A stretch of 64,000 bases of DNA from Pedobacter panaciterrae (GTDB taxonomy: Bacteria > Bacteroidota > Bacteroidia > Sphingobacteriales > Sphingobacteriaceae): positions 496,001 through 560,000 of the forward strand of contig NZ_JABMKW010000017.1 in NCBI RefSeq assembly GCF_013204795.1. Direction: 5' to 3'. The position numbers and the translations under genes are program-made. Under the pieces are notes generated by a model. It was not told the DNA's origin. It worked only from the letters and a program-made list of their open reading frames with translations, and did no database searches. This document shows positions 18,120 through 27,832 of this stretch, piece by piece; within the stretch, counting starts at the first letter, position 1, and each line of letters starts with the position of its first letter.

Positions 18120-18737
18120 ATGTACCTGATAAAATCCCCGCTTTTATTAAAATGGTATTATCCATCATTAACCTGGCACAAGAACCGGGATCAAAAAGTT
18201 ATTTATTTAACCTTTGACGATGGACCCATACCAGATGTTACAGACTTTGCATTAAAAACTTTAAAAAGCTTTAACGCAAAAGCAACATTCTTTTGCATCG
18301 GAGATAATATTCACAAACATCCTGATATTTTTGAGAAGATAAAGAACGAAGGCCATCGCATCGGCAACCATACTTTTAACCATTTAAAAGGATGGAAAAC
18401 GCCGGATGAAATATACACTAAAAACTTCCAAAAGTGTCAGGAATTAACTAACACGAATTTATTTCGTCCACCTTACGGCAGAATTAAAAAATCTCAGATC
18501 ACCAACATCCGTGCAATGAACCCGGAAACTCAAATCATTATGTGGGATGTACTTAGCGGCGATTTTGACATCAACCTGGCACCTCACAAGTGCTTCAACA
18601 ATGTGATTAAGCATACAAGCAACGGGTCTATTGTAGTTTTTCACGACAGTTTGAAAGCCTACGACCGGATGTATTATGCATTACCAAGAGTGTTGAAACA
18701 TTTTTCTGAACTGGGTTATCGTTTCGATTCTCTTTAA
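18120..18737 (+). CDS. Polysaccharide deacetylase family protein (NodB homology domain)
   Basis: This 205-residue protein is almost entirely a CE4/NodB domain. Motif 1 is TFDDGPIPD at 31-39 (metal/catalytic Asp), motif 2 is GHRIGNHTFNHLKGW with the two zinc His, motif 3 is FRPPYG, and motifs 4 and 5 include MWDVLSGDFD and IVVFHDS. It hydrolyses N-acetyl groups from a polysaccharide such as peptidoglycan or chitin-like polymer. There is no clear cleavable signal peptide, only a short hydrophobic start, so location is uncertain. ATG 18120 is preferred over TTG 18114. It is monocistronic. Confidence 0.9.
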   Translation: MYLIKSPLLLKWYYPSLTWHKNRDQKVIYLTFDDGPIPDVTDFALKTLKSFNAKATFFCIGDNIHKHPDIFEKIKNEGHRIGNHTFNHLKGWKTPDEIYTKNFQKCQELTNTNLFRPPYGRIKKSQITNIRAMNPETQIIMWDVLSGDFDINLAPHKCFNNVIKHTSNGSIVVFHDSLKAYDRMYYALPRVLKHFSELGYRFDSL

Positions 18738-18831
18738 TTTTTCATGATCTGAACAGCTAAGGTTAGGCCAAAACACAAAAACAATTTAACACCCTAAAAA
18801 ACAGATAATTATAAGCACTACAAAAAATAAA

Positions 18832-18865
18832 AGTGTTCATAAATGGACAGCAGTGTTCAGAAATG
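18832..18865 (+). promoter_or_regulatory. Tandem operator-like sites upstream of aconitase
   Basis: AGTGTTCATAAATG (18832-18845) recurs as AGTGTTCAGAAATG (18852-18865), 13 of 14 bases identical and offset by exactly 20 bp, two helical turns. The first copy extends into a near-palindrome, TGTTCAT-AA-ATGGACA. They lie about 160-195 bases before the aconitase ATG. This looks like paired binding for a dimeric regulator, but no regulator is assigned. Confidence 0.45.
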
Positions 18866-19027
18866 ATCGCAACTATTTTGCAGATATTTAAGCCATTAAG
18901 GCTGTTACATTATTTAGAATAGGTATAAATAATATAATGATATGCAGATGATGTCCTACCCCTGTTTTTTTTTGTAAATTCGCTACAAAATAATAAGAAT
19001 AACTTACCCTTTTAACACATATTATCA

Positions 19028-21304
19028 ATGGCTTTTGATATAGAAATGATCAAAAAGGTGTATGCAAACTTTGGCCCCCGCGTTGAGGCGGCCCGTAAAT
19101 TAGTAGGCAGACCTTTAACACTCTCAGAAAAAATCCTTTACGCCCACCTTTGGGATGGAAATACAAATACCGCTTACACAAGAGGTACTGATTATGTAGA
19201 TTTTGCTCCTGACCGTGTGGCCATGCAAGATGCTACTGCACAAATGGCTTTATTGCAATTTATGCAGGCAGGCAGACCAAAAGTTGCTGTTCCTTCTACT
19301 GTTCATTGCGATCACCTGATCACTGCAAAGAATGGTGCTGAAATTGACTTACCAGCTGCAAACACTGAAAGCAAGGAAGTATTTGATTTCTTAGCTTCGG
19401 TTTCAAACAAATATGGTATTGGTTTCTGGAAACCAGGTGCAGGTATTATTCACCAGGTTGTTTTAGAAAACTATGCTTTCCCGGGTGGAATGATGATAGG
19501 TACCGACTCTCACACTGTAAATGCAGGTGGTTTAGGTATGGTTGCCATAGGTGTTGGTGGTGCTGATGCTTGTGATGTAATGGCAGGATTACCGTGGGAA
19601 CTAAAATTCCCTAAATTAATAGGTATCAAACTTACCGGAAAATTAAGTGGATGGGTATCTGCTAAGGATGTAATCCTTAAAGTTGCTGGTATTCTTACTG
19701 TAAAAGGTGGAACTGGTGCAATTGTTGAATATTTTGGCGAAGGCGCAACAAGCATGAGCTGTACCGGTAAAGGAACCATTTGTAATATGGGTGCCGAAAT
19801 TGGTGCTACAACTTCAACATTTGGTTACGACGAAAGCATGGAACGTTATCTACGTGCTACCAGCAGAGCTGAAGTTGCTGACGCTGCAAACGCAATAAAA
19901 GAACACTTAACCGGCGATGCTGAGGTATATGCAGAGCCTGAAAAATACTTTGATCAATTAATCGAAATTAACTTATCTGAACTTGAGCCTTATTTGAACG
20001 GCCCATTCACTCCGGATTTAGCTACTCCTATCTCTAAAATGAAAGAAGTTGCCGCAGCTAACGGATGGCCAATGAAAATCGATGTAGGATTGATCGGTTC
20101 TTGTACCAACTCATCATACGAAGATATTTCCCGTGCAATCAGTATTGCCAAACAAGTATCAGAAAAAGGCTTAACTGCTAAATCTGAATACTGCATCAAT
20201 CCGGGTTCTGAGCAGATCCGTTACACCATTCAGCGTGATGGATTTTTAGACGTATTCAAAAGCATAGGCGCTAAAGTATTTACCAATGCCTGCGGACCAT
20301 GTATTGGTATGTGGGACAGAGTTGGCGCTGATAAACAAGAGAAAAACACCATTGTACACTCATTTAACCGCAACTTTGCAAAACGTGCTGATGGTAACCC
20401 TAATACTTTTGCCTTTGTTGGTTCTCCGGAATTAGTAACAGCATTAGCTATTGCAGGCGATTTAAGCTTTAACCCTTTAACAGATACTTTAACAAACGAT
20501 AAAGGCGAACAAGTAAAACTTGATGCCCCAACTGGATTTGAATTACCTACTAAAGGTTTTGCAGTTGAAGATGCAGGTTACCAGCAGCCAGCTGAAGACG
20601 GAAGCAAAGTAGAAGTACTTGTTTCTCCAACTTCACACAGGTTACAATTACTTGATCCGTTTACTCCTTGGGAAGGCACAGACCTTAAAGGACTTAAATT
20701 GCTGATCAAAGCAAAAGGAAAATGTACTACTGACCATATCTCAATGGCTGGTCCATGGTTAAAATTCCGCGGTCACCTGGATAACATTTCTAACAATATG
20801 TTAATTGGTGCTGTAAACTACTTTAACGACAAAACTGATTCAGTTAAAAATGAGCTTACTGGCGAATATGGTCCTGTACCAGCAACCCAGAGAGCTTATA
20901 AAGCTGCCGGATTAGGCTCTATCGTTATCGGTGATGAAAACTATGGTGAAGGATCAAGCCGTGAACACGCAGCTATGGAACCTCGTCATTTAGGTGTGCG
21001 TGCCGTATTGGTAAAATCATTTGCCCGTATCCACGAAACCAACCTTAAAAAACAAGGTATGCTTGGTTTAACCTTTGTTAACAAAGAAGATTACGATAAA
21101 ATATTAGAAGACGATGTTATCGATATCATTGGATTGACAACATTTACACCCGATGTTCCACTTACTTTAGTATTAAACCATGCTGATGGAACTAAAGAAG
21201 AGATATCTGTTAATCACAGTTACAACGAGCAACAAATTGAATGGTTCAAAGCGGGTGGTGCATTGAATATCATTCGCAGAGAAGCAGCAGCTAAAAACGC
21301 TTAG
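19028..21304 (+). CDS. acnA: Aconitate hydratase (mitochondrial-type)
   Basis: This 758-residue enzyme interconverts citrate and isocitrate in the TCA cycle. The three [4Fe-4S] ligands are visible: Cys359 in [10 protein letters not shown], and Cys422 and Cys425 in [12 protein letters not shown]. Their spacing and the length match the mitochondrial-type aconitase. The C-terminal swivel domain carries [20 protein letters not shown] with the substrate-binding Ser/Arg. The start [10 protein letters not shown] follows a 290-base upstream region with tandem operator-like repeats. The gene is monocistronic and ends at a long hairpin shared with the convergent GH97 gene. The symbol is by family. Confidence 0.95.
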   Translation: MAFDIEMIKKVYANFGPRVEAARKLVGRPLTLSEKILYAHLWDGNTNTAYTRGTDYVDFAPDRVAMQDATAQMALLQFMQAGRPKVAVPSTVHCDHLITAKNGAEIDLPAANTESKEVFDFLASVSNKYGIGFWKPGAGIIHQVVLENYAFPGGMMIGTDSHTVNAGGLGMVAIGVGGADACDVMAGLPWELKFPKLIGIKLTGKLSGWVSAKDVILKVAGILTVKGGTGAIVEYFGEGATSMSCTGKGTICNMGAEIGATTSTFGYDESMERYLRATSRAEVADAANAIKEHLTGDAEVYAEPEKYFDQLIEINLSELEPYLNGPFTPDLATPISKMKEVAAANGWPMKIDVGLIGSCTNSSYEDISRAISIAKQVSEKGLTAKSEYCINPGSEQIRYTIQRDGFLDVFKSIGAKVFTNACGPCIGMWDRVGADKQEKNTIVHSFNRNFAKRADGNPNTFAFVGSPELVTALAIAGDLSFNPLTDTLTNDKGEQVKLDAPTGFELPTKGFAVEDAGYQQPAEDGSKVEVLVSPTSHRLQLLDPFTPWEGTDLKGLKLLIKAKGKCTTDHISMAGPWLKFRGHLDNISNNMLIGAVNYFNDKTDSVKNELTGEYGPVPATQRAYKAAGLGSIVIGDENYGEGSSREHAAMEPRHLGVRAVLVKSFARIHETNLKKQGMLGLTFVNKEDYDKILEDDVIDIIGLTTFTPDVPLTLVLNHADGTKEEISVNHSYNEQQIEWFKAGGALNIIRREAAAKNA

Positions 21305-21318
21305 TAGCTACATCTCTA

Positions 21319-21363
21319 TACAAGAAAGGGGTTGATATTTAAGATATCAACCCCTTTCTTGTA
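21319..21363. terminator. 20-bp perfect hairpin between aconitase and GH97
   Basis: The arms 21319-21338 and 21344-21363 are perfect reverse complements with a five-base loop. The hairpin sits between convergent genes, 15 bases after the aconitase stop and 13 bases from the GH97 stop. There is no clear T-run beyond the stem, so it may terminate by its long stem, or be processed, in both directions. Confidence 0.65.
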
Positions 21364-21375
21364 TAACTTGCTTGG

Positions 21376-23340
21376 TTACATAATTACCGCAGCCCATCCG
21401 CCATTGCGAACCATCTTAATATCAATCTTGTCTCCAGATTTAACCTGTATTGTTTTCTTTCTATAGTCCATTGCCTGGCGACCGGCATTAATTCCATCCT
21501 CAAAATAAGTCATTGTATAGGTTTTTCCTTTTTCAAGGAAATCGAAATTTAAAGAAACGTTTCTTTCTTTTTCCTTACCATTGGTTATTGCCCCTACAAA
21601 CCATTTGTCCTTTTTACGCTTTGCCACTACAGCAACTTCACCCATTTTGGCTTCCAGAGCCTTCGTTTCATCCCATGTAGTTGGCACGCTTGTGATGAAT
21701 TCTGTGCAATCAAGGTTTCTGTAATAAAGCGTAGGATTATCAGCCAGCATCTGTATTCCGCTTTCAAAAACAACAAACAAAGCTAGTTGATAAGCGCGCG
21801 TACCAATGCTTGCCGCATTTGGCCTATCAGCTCTATAAACATCAGGCTGCATGCTTATCATTGCACCAGGAGTATAATCCATAGGCCCCACAGCATTACG
21901 CATAAACGGCAGGTATAAACTATTATCCGGATAACATCCACCCATCTGCTCCATTCCCCTAACTCCTTCGTAAGAAATCACGTTTGGATATTTATACTCC
22001 AGGCCCGCAGGTTTGAATGCGCCATGGAAATCGACAAACAATTTATGCTTAGCCGCTTCTTTTGCAACGTCCTCATAGTAATTAACTATCCATTGATCAC
22101 TGCGGTCCATAAAATCTATTTTAACCCCTTTTACACCCCATTCCTGAAAGGTCTTAAACAACTCCATGTTCTTATGAACAGTTAACCAGGTTAACCATAA
22201 TACGACCCCTACGTTCTTCTCTTTACCATAACGGATCAGCTCATGCACATCAACATCTGGATTTGGGGTATAAGGATCAGTGGTACTCTTTGCCCAGCCC
22301 TCATCCATAATAATATATGGTATACCAAATTTAGCGGCAAAGTCTATGTAATATTTATAAGTTGCCAGGTTATAACCGGAAACAAAATTCACATCTGGGC
22401 CATAAGGTGCGGCATCATTCCACCACTCCCAGCTTGCCTGGCCAGGTTTAACCCAGCTAGGATCTTTAATCACACTTGACGAAGCTAGTTTTAAGGTCAT
22501 CGTATTTTCAAGCAGTTGCTTATCGTTAGATGTGACCACAAAGTATCTCCACGGGAAATTACGGGTACCCGAAGTTTTTGCAATATAATCAGCCTCTTTA
22601 AGTATTTTTAGACTGCGATCGCCATCATCACCAAATTCAAGCGGAACCTTAGGAAAAGCTGCCGACATGCCATTATTCCCGGTTCCCTTGAGAAACATAC
22701 AAGGATAGTCTGTCAAGTCTGATTCACTGATCAATATCTTATATTTCTTCTTTGTATCTATAAGTACTGGAAGGGTCGACATTTTATTTTCAGGCTTCCA
22801 GTCCTTTGACTGCACCTGCGAGTACAGCTCTTCATAAGCAGTTTTAAATCCGCCCGGCTGCTGCAAATGAAGAACGTATTCGCCCGGAAAGTTCACCGAA
22901 AATTCCTCATTCATCACCTCAATACTTCCTTTCTTTTTGGTAATAAAACGGTAAGCAATCCCATCATCAAAAGCACGAAACTCTACGGCATAATTACCTT
23001 TAAAATTAAATATCAACGAGTTATAGTTGCTTTTTACAGTAGAAAATTTCAAAGAAACATAGGGTTTAATGATTTCAGTACCCTGTCCTTTTTTGCTGCC
23101 GGTTAGTTTTGGATTTTGCCCTAAAATTTCATTTCTAAGGCTCATCTGCAGATGGTTATTTTCTAATAACAGATCCTCTCCGGAGGAAATGGAATAATAT
23201 ATTTTGTCGGATATATTAATGGAAACTTTCAATCCTCCATTAGGAGACTTAAGCTCAACACCTTTAGTTTGAGCGTTTAAAATCGCCGACAATCCAAACA
23301 CGGCTACAATGGTTAGTACGAGTTTATTAATAAAATTCAT
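21376..23340 (-). CDS. Glycoside hydrolase family 97 (alpha-glucosidase/alpha-galactosidase)
   Basis: This 654-residue protein has a signal peptide (1-24, ending LNAQ) and the GH97 order: N-terminal beta-sandwich (25-285), (beta/alpha)8 barrel (286-560) and C-terminal beta domain. Barrel landmarks are ASWEWWNDAAPYGPD near 302, YIIMDEGWAK near 343, GVKIDFMDRSDQ near 405 and SYEGVRGMEQ near 456. An Asp at 409 in KIDF and a Glu at 458 fit the nucleophile and acid/base of retaining GH97 members such as alpha-galactosidases, rather than the inverting SusB type. That mechanistic call is inference. It is periplasmic and monocistronic. Confidence 0.92.
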   Translation of the reverse strand: MNFINKLVLTIVAVFGLSAILNAQTKGVELKSPNGGLKVSINISDKIYYSISSGEDLLLENNHLQMSLRNEILGQNPKLTGSKKGQGTEIIKPYVSLKFSTVKSNYNSLIFNFKGNYAVEFRAFDDGIAYRFITKKKGSIEVMNEEFSVNFPGEYVLHLQQPGGFKTAYEELYSQVQSKDWKPENKMSTLPVLIDTKKKYKILISESDLTDYPCMFLKGTGNNGMSAAFPKVPLEFGDDGDRSLKILKEADYIAKTSGTRNFPWRYFVVTSNDKQLLENTMTLKLASSSVIKDPSWVKPGQASWEWWNDAAPYGPDVNFVSGYNLATYKYYIDFAAKFGIPYIIMDEGWAKSTTDPYTPNPDVDVHELIRYGKEKNVGVVLWLTWLTVHKNMELFKTFQEWGVKGVKIDFMDRSDQWIVNYYEDVAKEAAKHKLFVDFHGAFKPAGLEYKYPNVISYEGVRGMEQMGGCYPDNSLYLPFMRNAVGPMDYTPGAMISMQPDVYRADRPNAASIGTRAYQLALFVVFESGIQMLADNPTLYYRNLDCTEFITSVPTTWDETKALEAKMGEVAVVAKRKKDKWFVGAITNGKEKERNVSLNFDFLEKGKTYTMTYFEDGINAGRQAMDYRKKTIQVKSGDKIDIKMVRNGGWAAVIM

Positions 23341-23536
23341 GAAAATAGTGGTTTAATCTATATGGTTGAGTTTTGCGATTACGTTATATTTTGGTTCAGT
23401 TTTGTAAAATTAAAGGTAATGATTTATATGCTAAAACCATTTACTTGCAATATCTTTTCAATTCCATAACCAATTTTCTTAAAGCAAGGAATACATAATT
23501 TATTTATGTAAATTCATATAACCAAAATTCAAGATT

Positions 23537-23974
23537 ATGAACGTGCTCACAAAAATTCAAAATTGGGGTAATCGTCATCACCCAAAATGGCTCGACTATT
23601 TTAGAATAATTCTAGGTTTAGTACTCATTTGGAAAGGTATTGCATTTGCATCAAATCTTCATGCCTTTACCAATATGATGAAAGATGCTATGTTGGGTGT
23701 AGCAGTGTCTATTAGCTTACTGGCGCACATAATTATAGTGCTTCACATCATTGGTGGACTCCTCATTGCTGTCGGCTCACACACACGATTATTTTGCTTG
23801 CTCAATTTACCAATACTTGTTGTGGCAGTGTTCTTTGTTAATTTGAGAGCAAACATATTCAGCCCATATGCAGAATTCTGGGTTTCTGTGATTGTACTGA
23901 TCGGCCTGATCTGTTTCTTGATTGAAGGTAATGGAGTGCTATCTGTTGAACGGGATAAAAAGGCAGTAGTTTAA
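23537..23974 (+). CDS. DoxX-family membrane protein
   Basis: This 145-residue protein has four predicted helices; the first follows PKWLDYFRIILGLVLIWKGI, a typical DoxX opening, and the second and third flank HIIGGLLIAVGSHTRLFCLL. DoxX/DoxD proteins are small inner-membrane proteins linked to thiosulphate or thiol redox chemistry or, often, of unknown role. There is no companion gene; it converges on the broken DUF2007 gene with 11 bases between stop codons. Confidence 0.82.
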   Translation: MNVLTKIQNWGNRHHPKWLDYFRIILGLVLIWKGIAFASNLHAFTNMMKDAMLGVAVSISLLAHIIIVLHIIGGLLIAVGSHTRLFCLLNLPILVVAVFFVNLRANIFSPYAEFWVSVIVLIGLICFLIEGNGVLSVERDKKAVV

Positions 23975-23985
23975 TTTAATTGAAG

Positions 23986-24394
23986 CTAAAATTCGTACTC
24001 GCAATCAAAGCAATGATGAGTTTTCTTTGCATAAAAAGGATAGATCATTAGCGCGAAGGAAACGATCATAGTTAATAGGTTAAATCTCTTTTTTGTAGCT
24101 TGTACATACCCTACGTGATTAGAACCACAGTTAGGACAATTCTCAACGCCCGCCTCGGTCTCTTCCTGAGGCAACCGAATATTTTCATCCTGAAGAATGT
24201 CCTTTACCAAAGGGATGTCCTTTTCAAAAATGTGCAGTTTAACCCCACCAAGCGCCTGAGTATATAAAGGGTTTATGGTAATTGGATTTTTCATCTGATA
24301 AAAAACATTGAACACCGCTATCCATTAATCTTGCTTTCACAATATTGGCCTCAATTGGGTTATAAAAAGTTTCAAATACTACAATCTTATCCAT
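23986..24394 (-). pseudogene. DUF2007 signal-transducing-type protein with zinc ribbon, split by a one-base frameshift
   Basis: The downstream frame (from 24315 or less) encodes NPLYTQALGGVKLHIFEKD, the middle of the DUF2007 domain. It then has a zinc ribbon (CPNCGSNHVGY with a later CFDCEYEF) and one membrane helix. The missing N-terminus is upstream in another frame: from an ATG at 24394 it reads MDKIVVFETFYNPIEANIVK and continues to CFLSDE. The frames join at a run of five A on the minus strand (24287-24291); removing one A restores a continuous 135-residue protein reading SDENPITINPLY. This is either a real frameshift, a sequencing error at a homopolymer, or slippage. A shortened product from the internal start is possible. 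Confidence 0.8.
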
Positions 24395-24546
24395 TTAATA
24401 TGCTTTGGATATAAATGTACAAAAAGCTTTTCATTTGGGATTTTATAATGCCACCTAACATATCTAGTTGCGCCCTGTCAAGTCACAATGAAATGAACTT
24501 CTGATGAATTATAAGAAACTCCAGACACGACTTTACTATTGCTGAT

Positions 24547-25890
24547 TTATAAATCGGATGCCAAAAACTGCTGAAACCAGAACCCGGAATCTTTTATGAT
24601 TCTGTGCTGAGTTTTAAAGTCTGTATGTACTAAACCAAAACGGGCATTAAAACCCTCGGCCCATTCAAAATTATCCATTAATGTCCAGGCCATGTAACCT
24701 GTAATATTTAACCCTTCACTTTTGGCTTTTAGGAGGGCCGCCAGATAAAGCTGAAAATAAGCTATGCGTTCCGGATCATGAACATGATTACCCGATACCT
24801 TATCATGATAGGCTGCTCCATTTTCAGTAATCATTAGTTTCTTAATACCCGGATAAGAAGCGAATTGCTTAATGATATTGTAAAAGCTATCGGCATTTAT
24901 TTCCCATCCCATTGCAGTATGTGGTTTTTTTCTGCTTTTAGCTTTAACTTCCCATGCCTGCAAAACAGGGATAAAGGCGTTGTATTTAATGGTTAAGGGA
25001 AAATAATTTTGTAGACCAATAAAATCGAAGTCAAAAGTTAGTCTCTTAGTATGTCGCCAGGTAGAATGCTGAATCGAAAATTTCTCCATCAAATCCCAAT
25101 CTGCTCCTGGATAACCCATTCCCAATGTAGGTTCAATAAATAACCTGTTCATCAAACAATCAATTCTTTTAGCGGCAGTTATATCGGCATCGCTTTGCGT
25201 ATACGGAATAACTTCAGAGCAAGAGAAGCTTGTTCCAATGTTGGCGTTGGGCACTTCGGCTCTTAATATCCGGCCACCATCGGCTTGTGCTATTGCGGTA
25301 TGATGAACGGCAGAAAAGAAATTGGTTAAGCCCGTTTTTCCGGGCGCATGTACTCCTAACATGTATCCCAGTGAAGTAAAACCGAAAGGTTCATTCAAAA
25401 CTATCCAGTTCTTAACCTTATGACCATACTCTTTGGCGCATATAGATACGAAGTTATTAAAGGAATCATTGATGCTATAAGCAGTCCACCCGCCCTCATC
25501 TTCCAGCGCATCCGGCAAATCCCAGTGGTAAAGTGTTACATAAGGAATTAGCCCATTTAGCAGGCACTCATCTATCACTTTATGGTAGAAAAGAATTCCT
25601 TCTTTATTTATAGCTCCCTTCCCATAAGGAAGAATTCTGGACCAGGCTATTGAAAATCGAAAAACGGAGAAGCCAAGTGTTTTAACAAGGGCTATATCTT
25701 CTTTGTACTTATGGTAAAAGTCGCAGGCATGCTTGGGGTCGTGCCCTTTTTTTATTTTACCTGATCTTTTAGAAAAAGTATCCCAAATAGATGGCCCTTT
25801 GCCATAGCTCTCAGAAGCACCTTCAATTTGGGCTGCAGCTACCGCCACACCCCATAAAAAATCCTCACCAAAATCAGATGCTTTAATCAT
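24547..25890 (-). CDS. Glycoside hydrolase family 1, beta-glucosidase
   Basis: This 447-residue (beta/alpha)8 enzyme keeps both catalytic glutamates: Glu167 in VLNEPFG (acid/base) and Glu356 in MITENGAAY (nucleophile). The family N-terminal signature DFLWGVAVAAAQIEGA and the aglycone-side WTLMDNFEWAEGF near the end are present. It hydrolyses beta-glucosides or beta-galactosides and has no signal peptide, so it acts in the cytoplasm. I use the ATG at 25890 (MIKASDFGED); the longer frame would start at a TTG. It lies 36 bases downstream of the MutS-like gene on the same strand and could share its transcript. Confidence 0.93.
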   Translation of the reverse strand: MIKASDFGEDFLWGVAVAAAQIEGASESYGKGPSIWDTFSKRSGKIKKGHDPKHACDFYHKYKEDIALVKTLGFSVFRFSIAWSRILPYGKGAINKEGILFYHKVIDECLLNGLIPYVTLYHWDLPDALEDEGGWTAYSINDSFNNFVSICAKEYGHKVKNWIVLNEPFGFTSLGYMLGVHAPGKTGLTNFFSAVHHTAIAQADGGRILRAEVPNANIGTSFSCSEVIPYTQSDADITAAKRIDCLMNRLFIEPTLGMGYPGADWDLMEKFSIQHSTWRHTKRLTFDFDFIGLQNYFPLTIKYNAFIPVLQAWEVKAKSRKKPHTAMGWEINADSFYNIIKQFASYPGIKKLMITENGAAYHDKVSGNHVHDPERIAYFQLYLAALLKAKSEGLNITGYMAWTLMDNFEWAEGFNARFGLVHTDFKTQHRIIKDSGFWFQQFLASDL

Positions 25891-25926
25891 ACCTGCAGTT
25901 ATTAAAGGCAATATGGCATTATGGTA

Positions 25927-27768
25927 TTAACTTAATGTTAAGCCTATTTGTTTGAGTAACAGGGCCGCATTAAAAGTTTTGCAAGGGCCATGTTTCAACT
26001 TGTAATCAAACTCCATCTCATCCTCTGCTATTTGAATATCAAAATGATAGTTCCTTACATTATCGCCATGATCTGCTTCCATTTCTGAGAGTTGTAAGTC
26101 GTGAGTAGCAAACAGTGCAGGTGTGCTTTGTGCAATTAATTTTTCTATAAATACTTTAGATCCAAGATATTTATCCTTACTGTTTGTTCCCCTAAGCATT
26201 TCATCGATCAGCACAAATGAATTTGCCGAAACATTGATGGCATCGAGTATCATTTTTAGCCTGTTGAGTTCTGCTTTAAAGGTTGAGGTATGATCGTTCA
26301 AAGAATCTTTGATACGCATATAGGAAAGTACTTTAAATATAGAAAGCGACATTTCTTTAGCGCAAACGGGCGCGCCTGCAAATGCGAGCACCATGTTAAT
26401 ACCAACTGTACGCAGAAATGTGCTTTTCCCTGCCATATTTGAGCCTGTAACAATATCAACTGTAGGATGGGCGCCCAGACTAAAATCGTTTACTACACGC
26501 TCTCTTTCGTGAATTAAGGGATGTCCTAATTCAATGCCCTTTAAGTTAAAATTATCAGCAATTGTAGGGAAGCTCCAGTCTGGTTGATTGTGGGTAAGTG
26601 TGGCAAACGAAATCAACTCTTCGAACTGACTAATCCTATACAGGCCGCCTACCAAGTTAGTTGATGATTTTATATACCATTTATTTAAATCGAATGAGCA
26701 TTTTAGATCCAAGAGCAGAAACAGGTTTAAAAAAAAGCCTACAAATGGGTTAAGCCTGTTATCAAATGCTTTAATGATGGATGATAGTTGTTTGATCTGT
26801 TTACTTACAGGATCGTTTGTTATGCCGTCGCTATCATTTCCCTTAAAAAAATCTTTAATATAGGTGCTTTTCCAGGTAATTTCTTCTGTCCACTTTATTG
26901 TGCCAGAGAAGGAGTCTAATAAATTTGATCCCCCTGTAAATCCATAATAAACCAGGTTGATGTATTTCAGGTTGAAGAAAATGAGTGACATATTAAATAA
27001 GGCTACAAGGCCAAATATTTTCCATACATGACCACCGAATATTGCGCCAAGTATAAGCACCCCAAAAGTAATAAAAGGCCCTATTTTTACATATAATTGA
27101 AGCGTTTTATTGTGAGTAAACTTTAGCTGATTGGGCAGCTGATGTTCCAGTTTATCCTTAATAACGTCAAGCTGACCGGGTTTGTGATTTTGTAATTCGG
27201 CCCGGAAGTGAAAAGTTTTATCTATATGTTCAGTCATTTCGGCGATAGCTTCTTGTCGCTGCAAAATGACGTCCTTTCCATTTGGCCGACCCAGATTTTC
27301 TGCAAGGATATTTAAGCCATTATTTGTATTGCAACGATTGATATAAGAGAACAAAGTTCCTTGCCCGTAAATGTCCAAATCTGATGAATAAGAATGGTAT
27401 TCGTTGCTATAGCGCTCTCCATCACTATATCCATTGGTATTTGAAGTAATATGATTCACTTCATTTTGGTAAACCCACAAAAGTTGTTCGGCGTAGGTTA
27501 GCTCTTGTTGTACTGCAATTTGCTTTTTCACCAAAATCATAAAAAAGATTACCGGTATAATAGTTAGCGCTATTAACACCCACGAAAAACCAATATTTAT
27601 GATGAGCGCTATTATTATTACTTCGGCAATAAACAGACCCAAACGGGAGAATGATATTTTATTAAGCTTGCTCTTAAGGCCATCGATTTGAGTTTGCTGA
27701 CTTGCTACATTATTTCTGTAATCGTTTAAAATGCTATCTTTTGTTCTTATCATTGTATTTTTCTCCAT
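25927..27768 (-). CDS. Membrane-anchored MutS-family ATPase (MutS domain V only)
   Basis: This 613-residue protein has a C-terminal MutS ATPase domain. Walker A is TGSNMAGKST (441-450), followed by the DSLNDHTSTFKAELNR signalling segment, Walker B FVLIDEMLRGTN (518-529) and FATHD. The mismatch-recognition and connector domains of MutS are absent. Instead the N-terminal half carries hydrophobic pairs at about 43-80 and 225-275, so the protein is probably membrane-embedded with the ATPase in the cytoplasm. Such proteins are often annotated as mismatch repair MutS in this phylum, which is unlikely to be their role. Its function is unknown. It is divergent from rlmH. Confidence 0.85.
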   Translation of the reverse strand: MEKNTMIRTKDSILNDYRNNVASQQTQIDGLKSKLNKISFSRLGLFIAEVIIIALIINIGFSWVLIALTIIPVIFFMILVKKQIAVQQELTYAEQLLWVYQNEVNHITSNTNGYSDGERYSNEYHSYSSDLDIYGQGTLFSYINRCNTNNGLNILAENLGRPNGKDVILQRQEAIAEMTEHIDKTFHFRAELQNHKPGQLDVIKDKLEHQLPNQLKFTHNKTLQLYVKIGPFITFGVLILGAIFGGHVWKIFGLVALFNMSLIFFNLKYINLVYYGFTGGSNLLDSFSGTIKWTEEITWKSTYIKDFFKGNDSDGITNDPVSKQIKQLSSIIKAFDNRLNPFVGFFLNLFLLLDLKCSFDLNKWYIKSSTNLVGGLYRISQFEELISFATLTHNQPDWSFPTIADNFNLKGIELGHPLIHERERVVNDFSLGAHPTVDIVTGSNMAGKSTFLRTVGINMVLAFAGAPVCAKEMSLSIFKVLSYMRIKDSLNDHTSTFKAELNRLKMILDAINVSANSFVLIDEMLRGTNSKDKYLGSKVFIEKLIAQSTPALFATHDLQLSEMEADHGDNVRNYHFDIQIAEDEMEFDYKLKHGPCKTFNAALLLKQIGLTLS

Positions 27769-27832
27769 TGAACTGTTTTGCTTCGGCCCAGTTTGATAAA
27801 TATAGGGAATTGATTATTACGCCGCTAATTAG

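Noticed and set aside
24395..24546. A search for an RNA gene or promoter in the spacer between the DUF2007 and GH1 genes
   Set aside because: No tRNA-like fold, strong hairpin or consensus promoter was visible.
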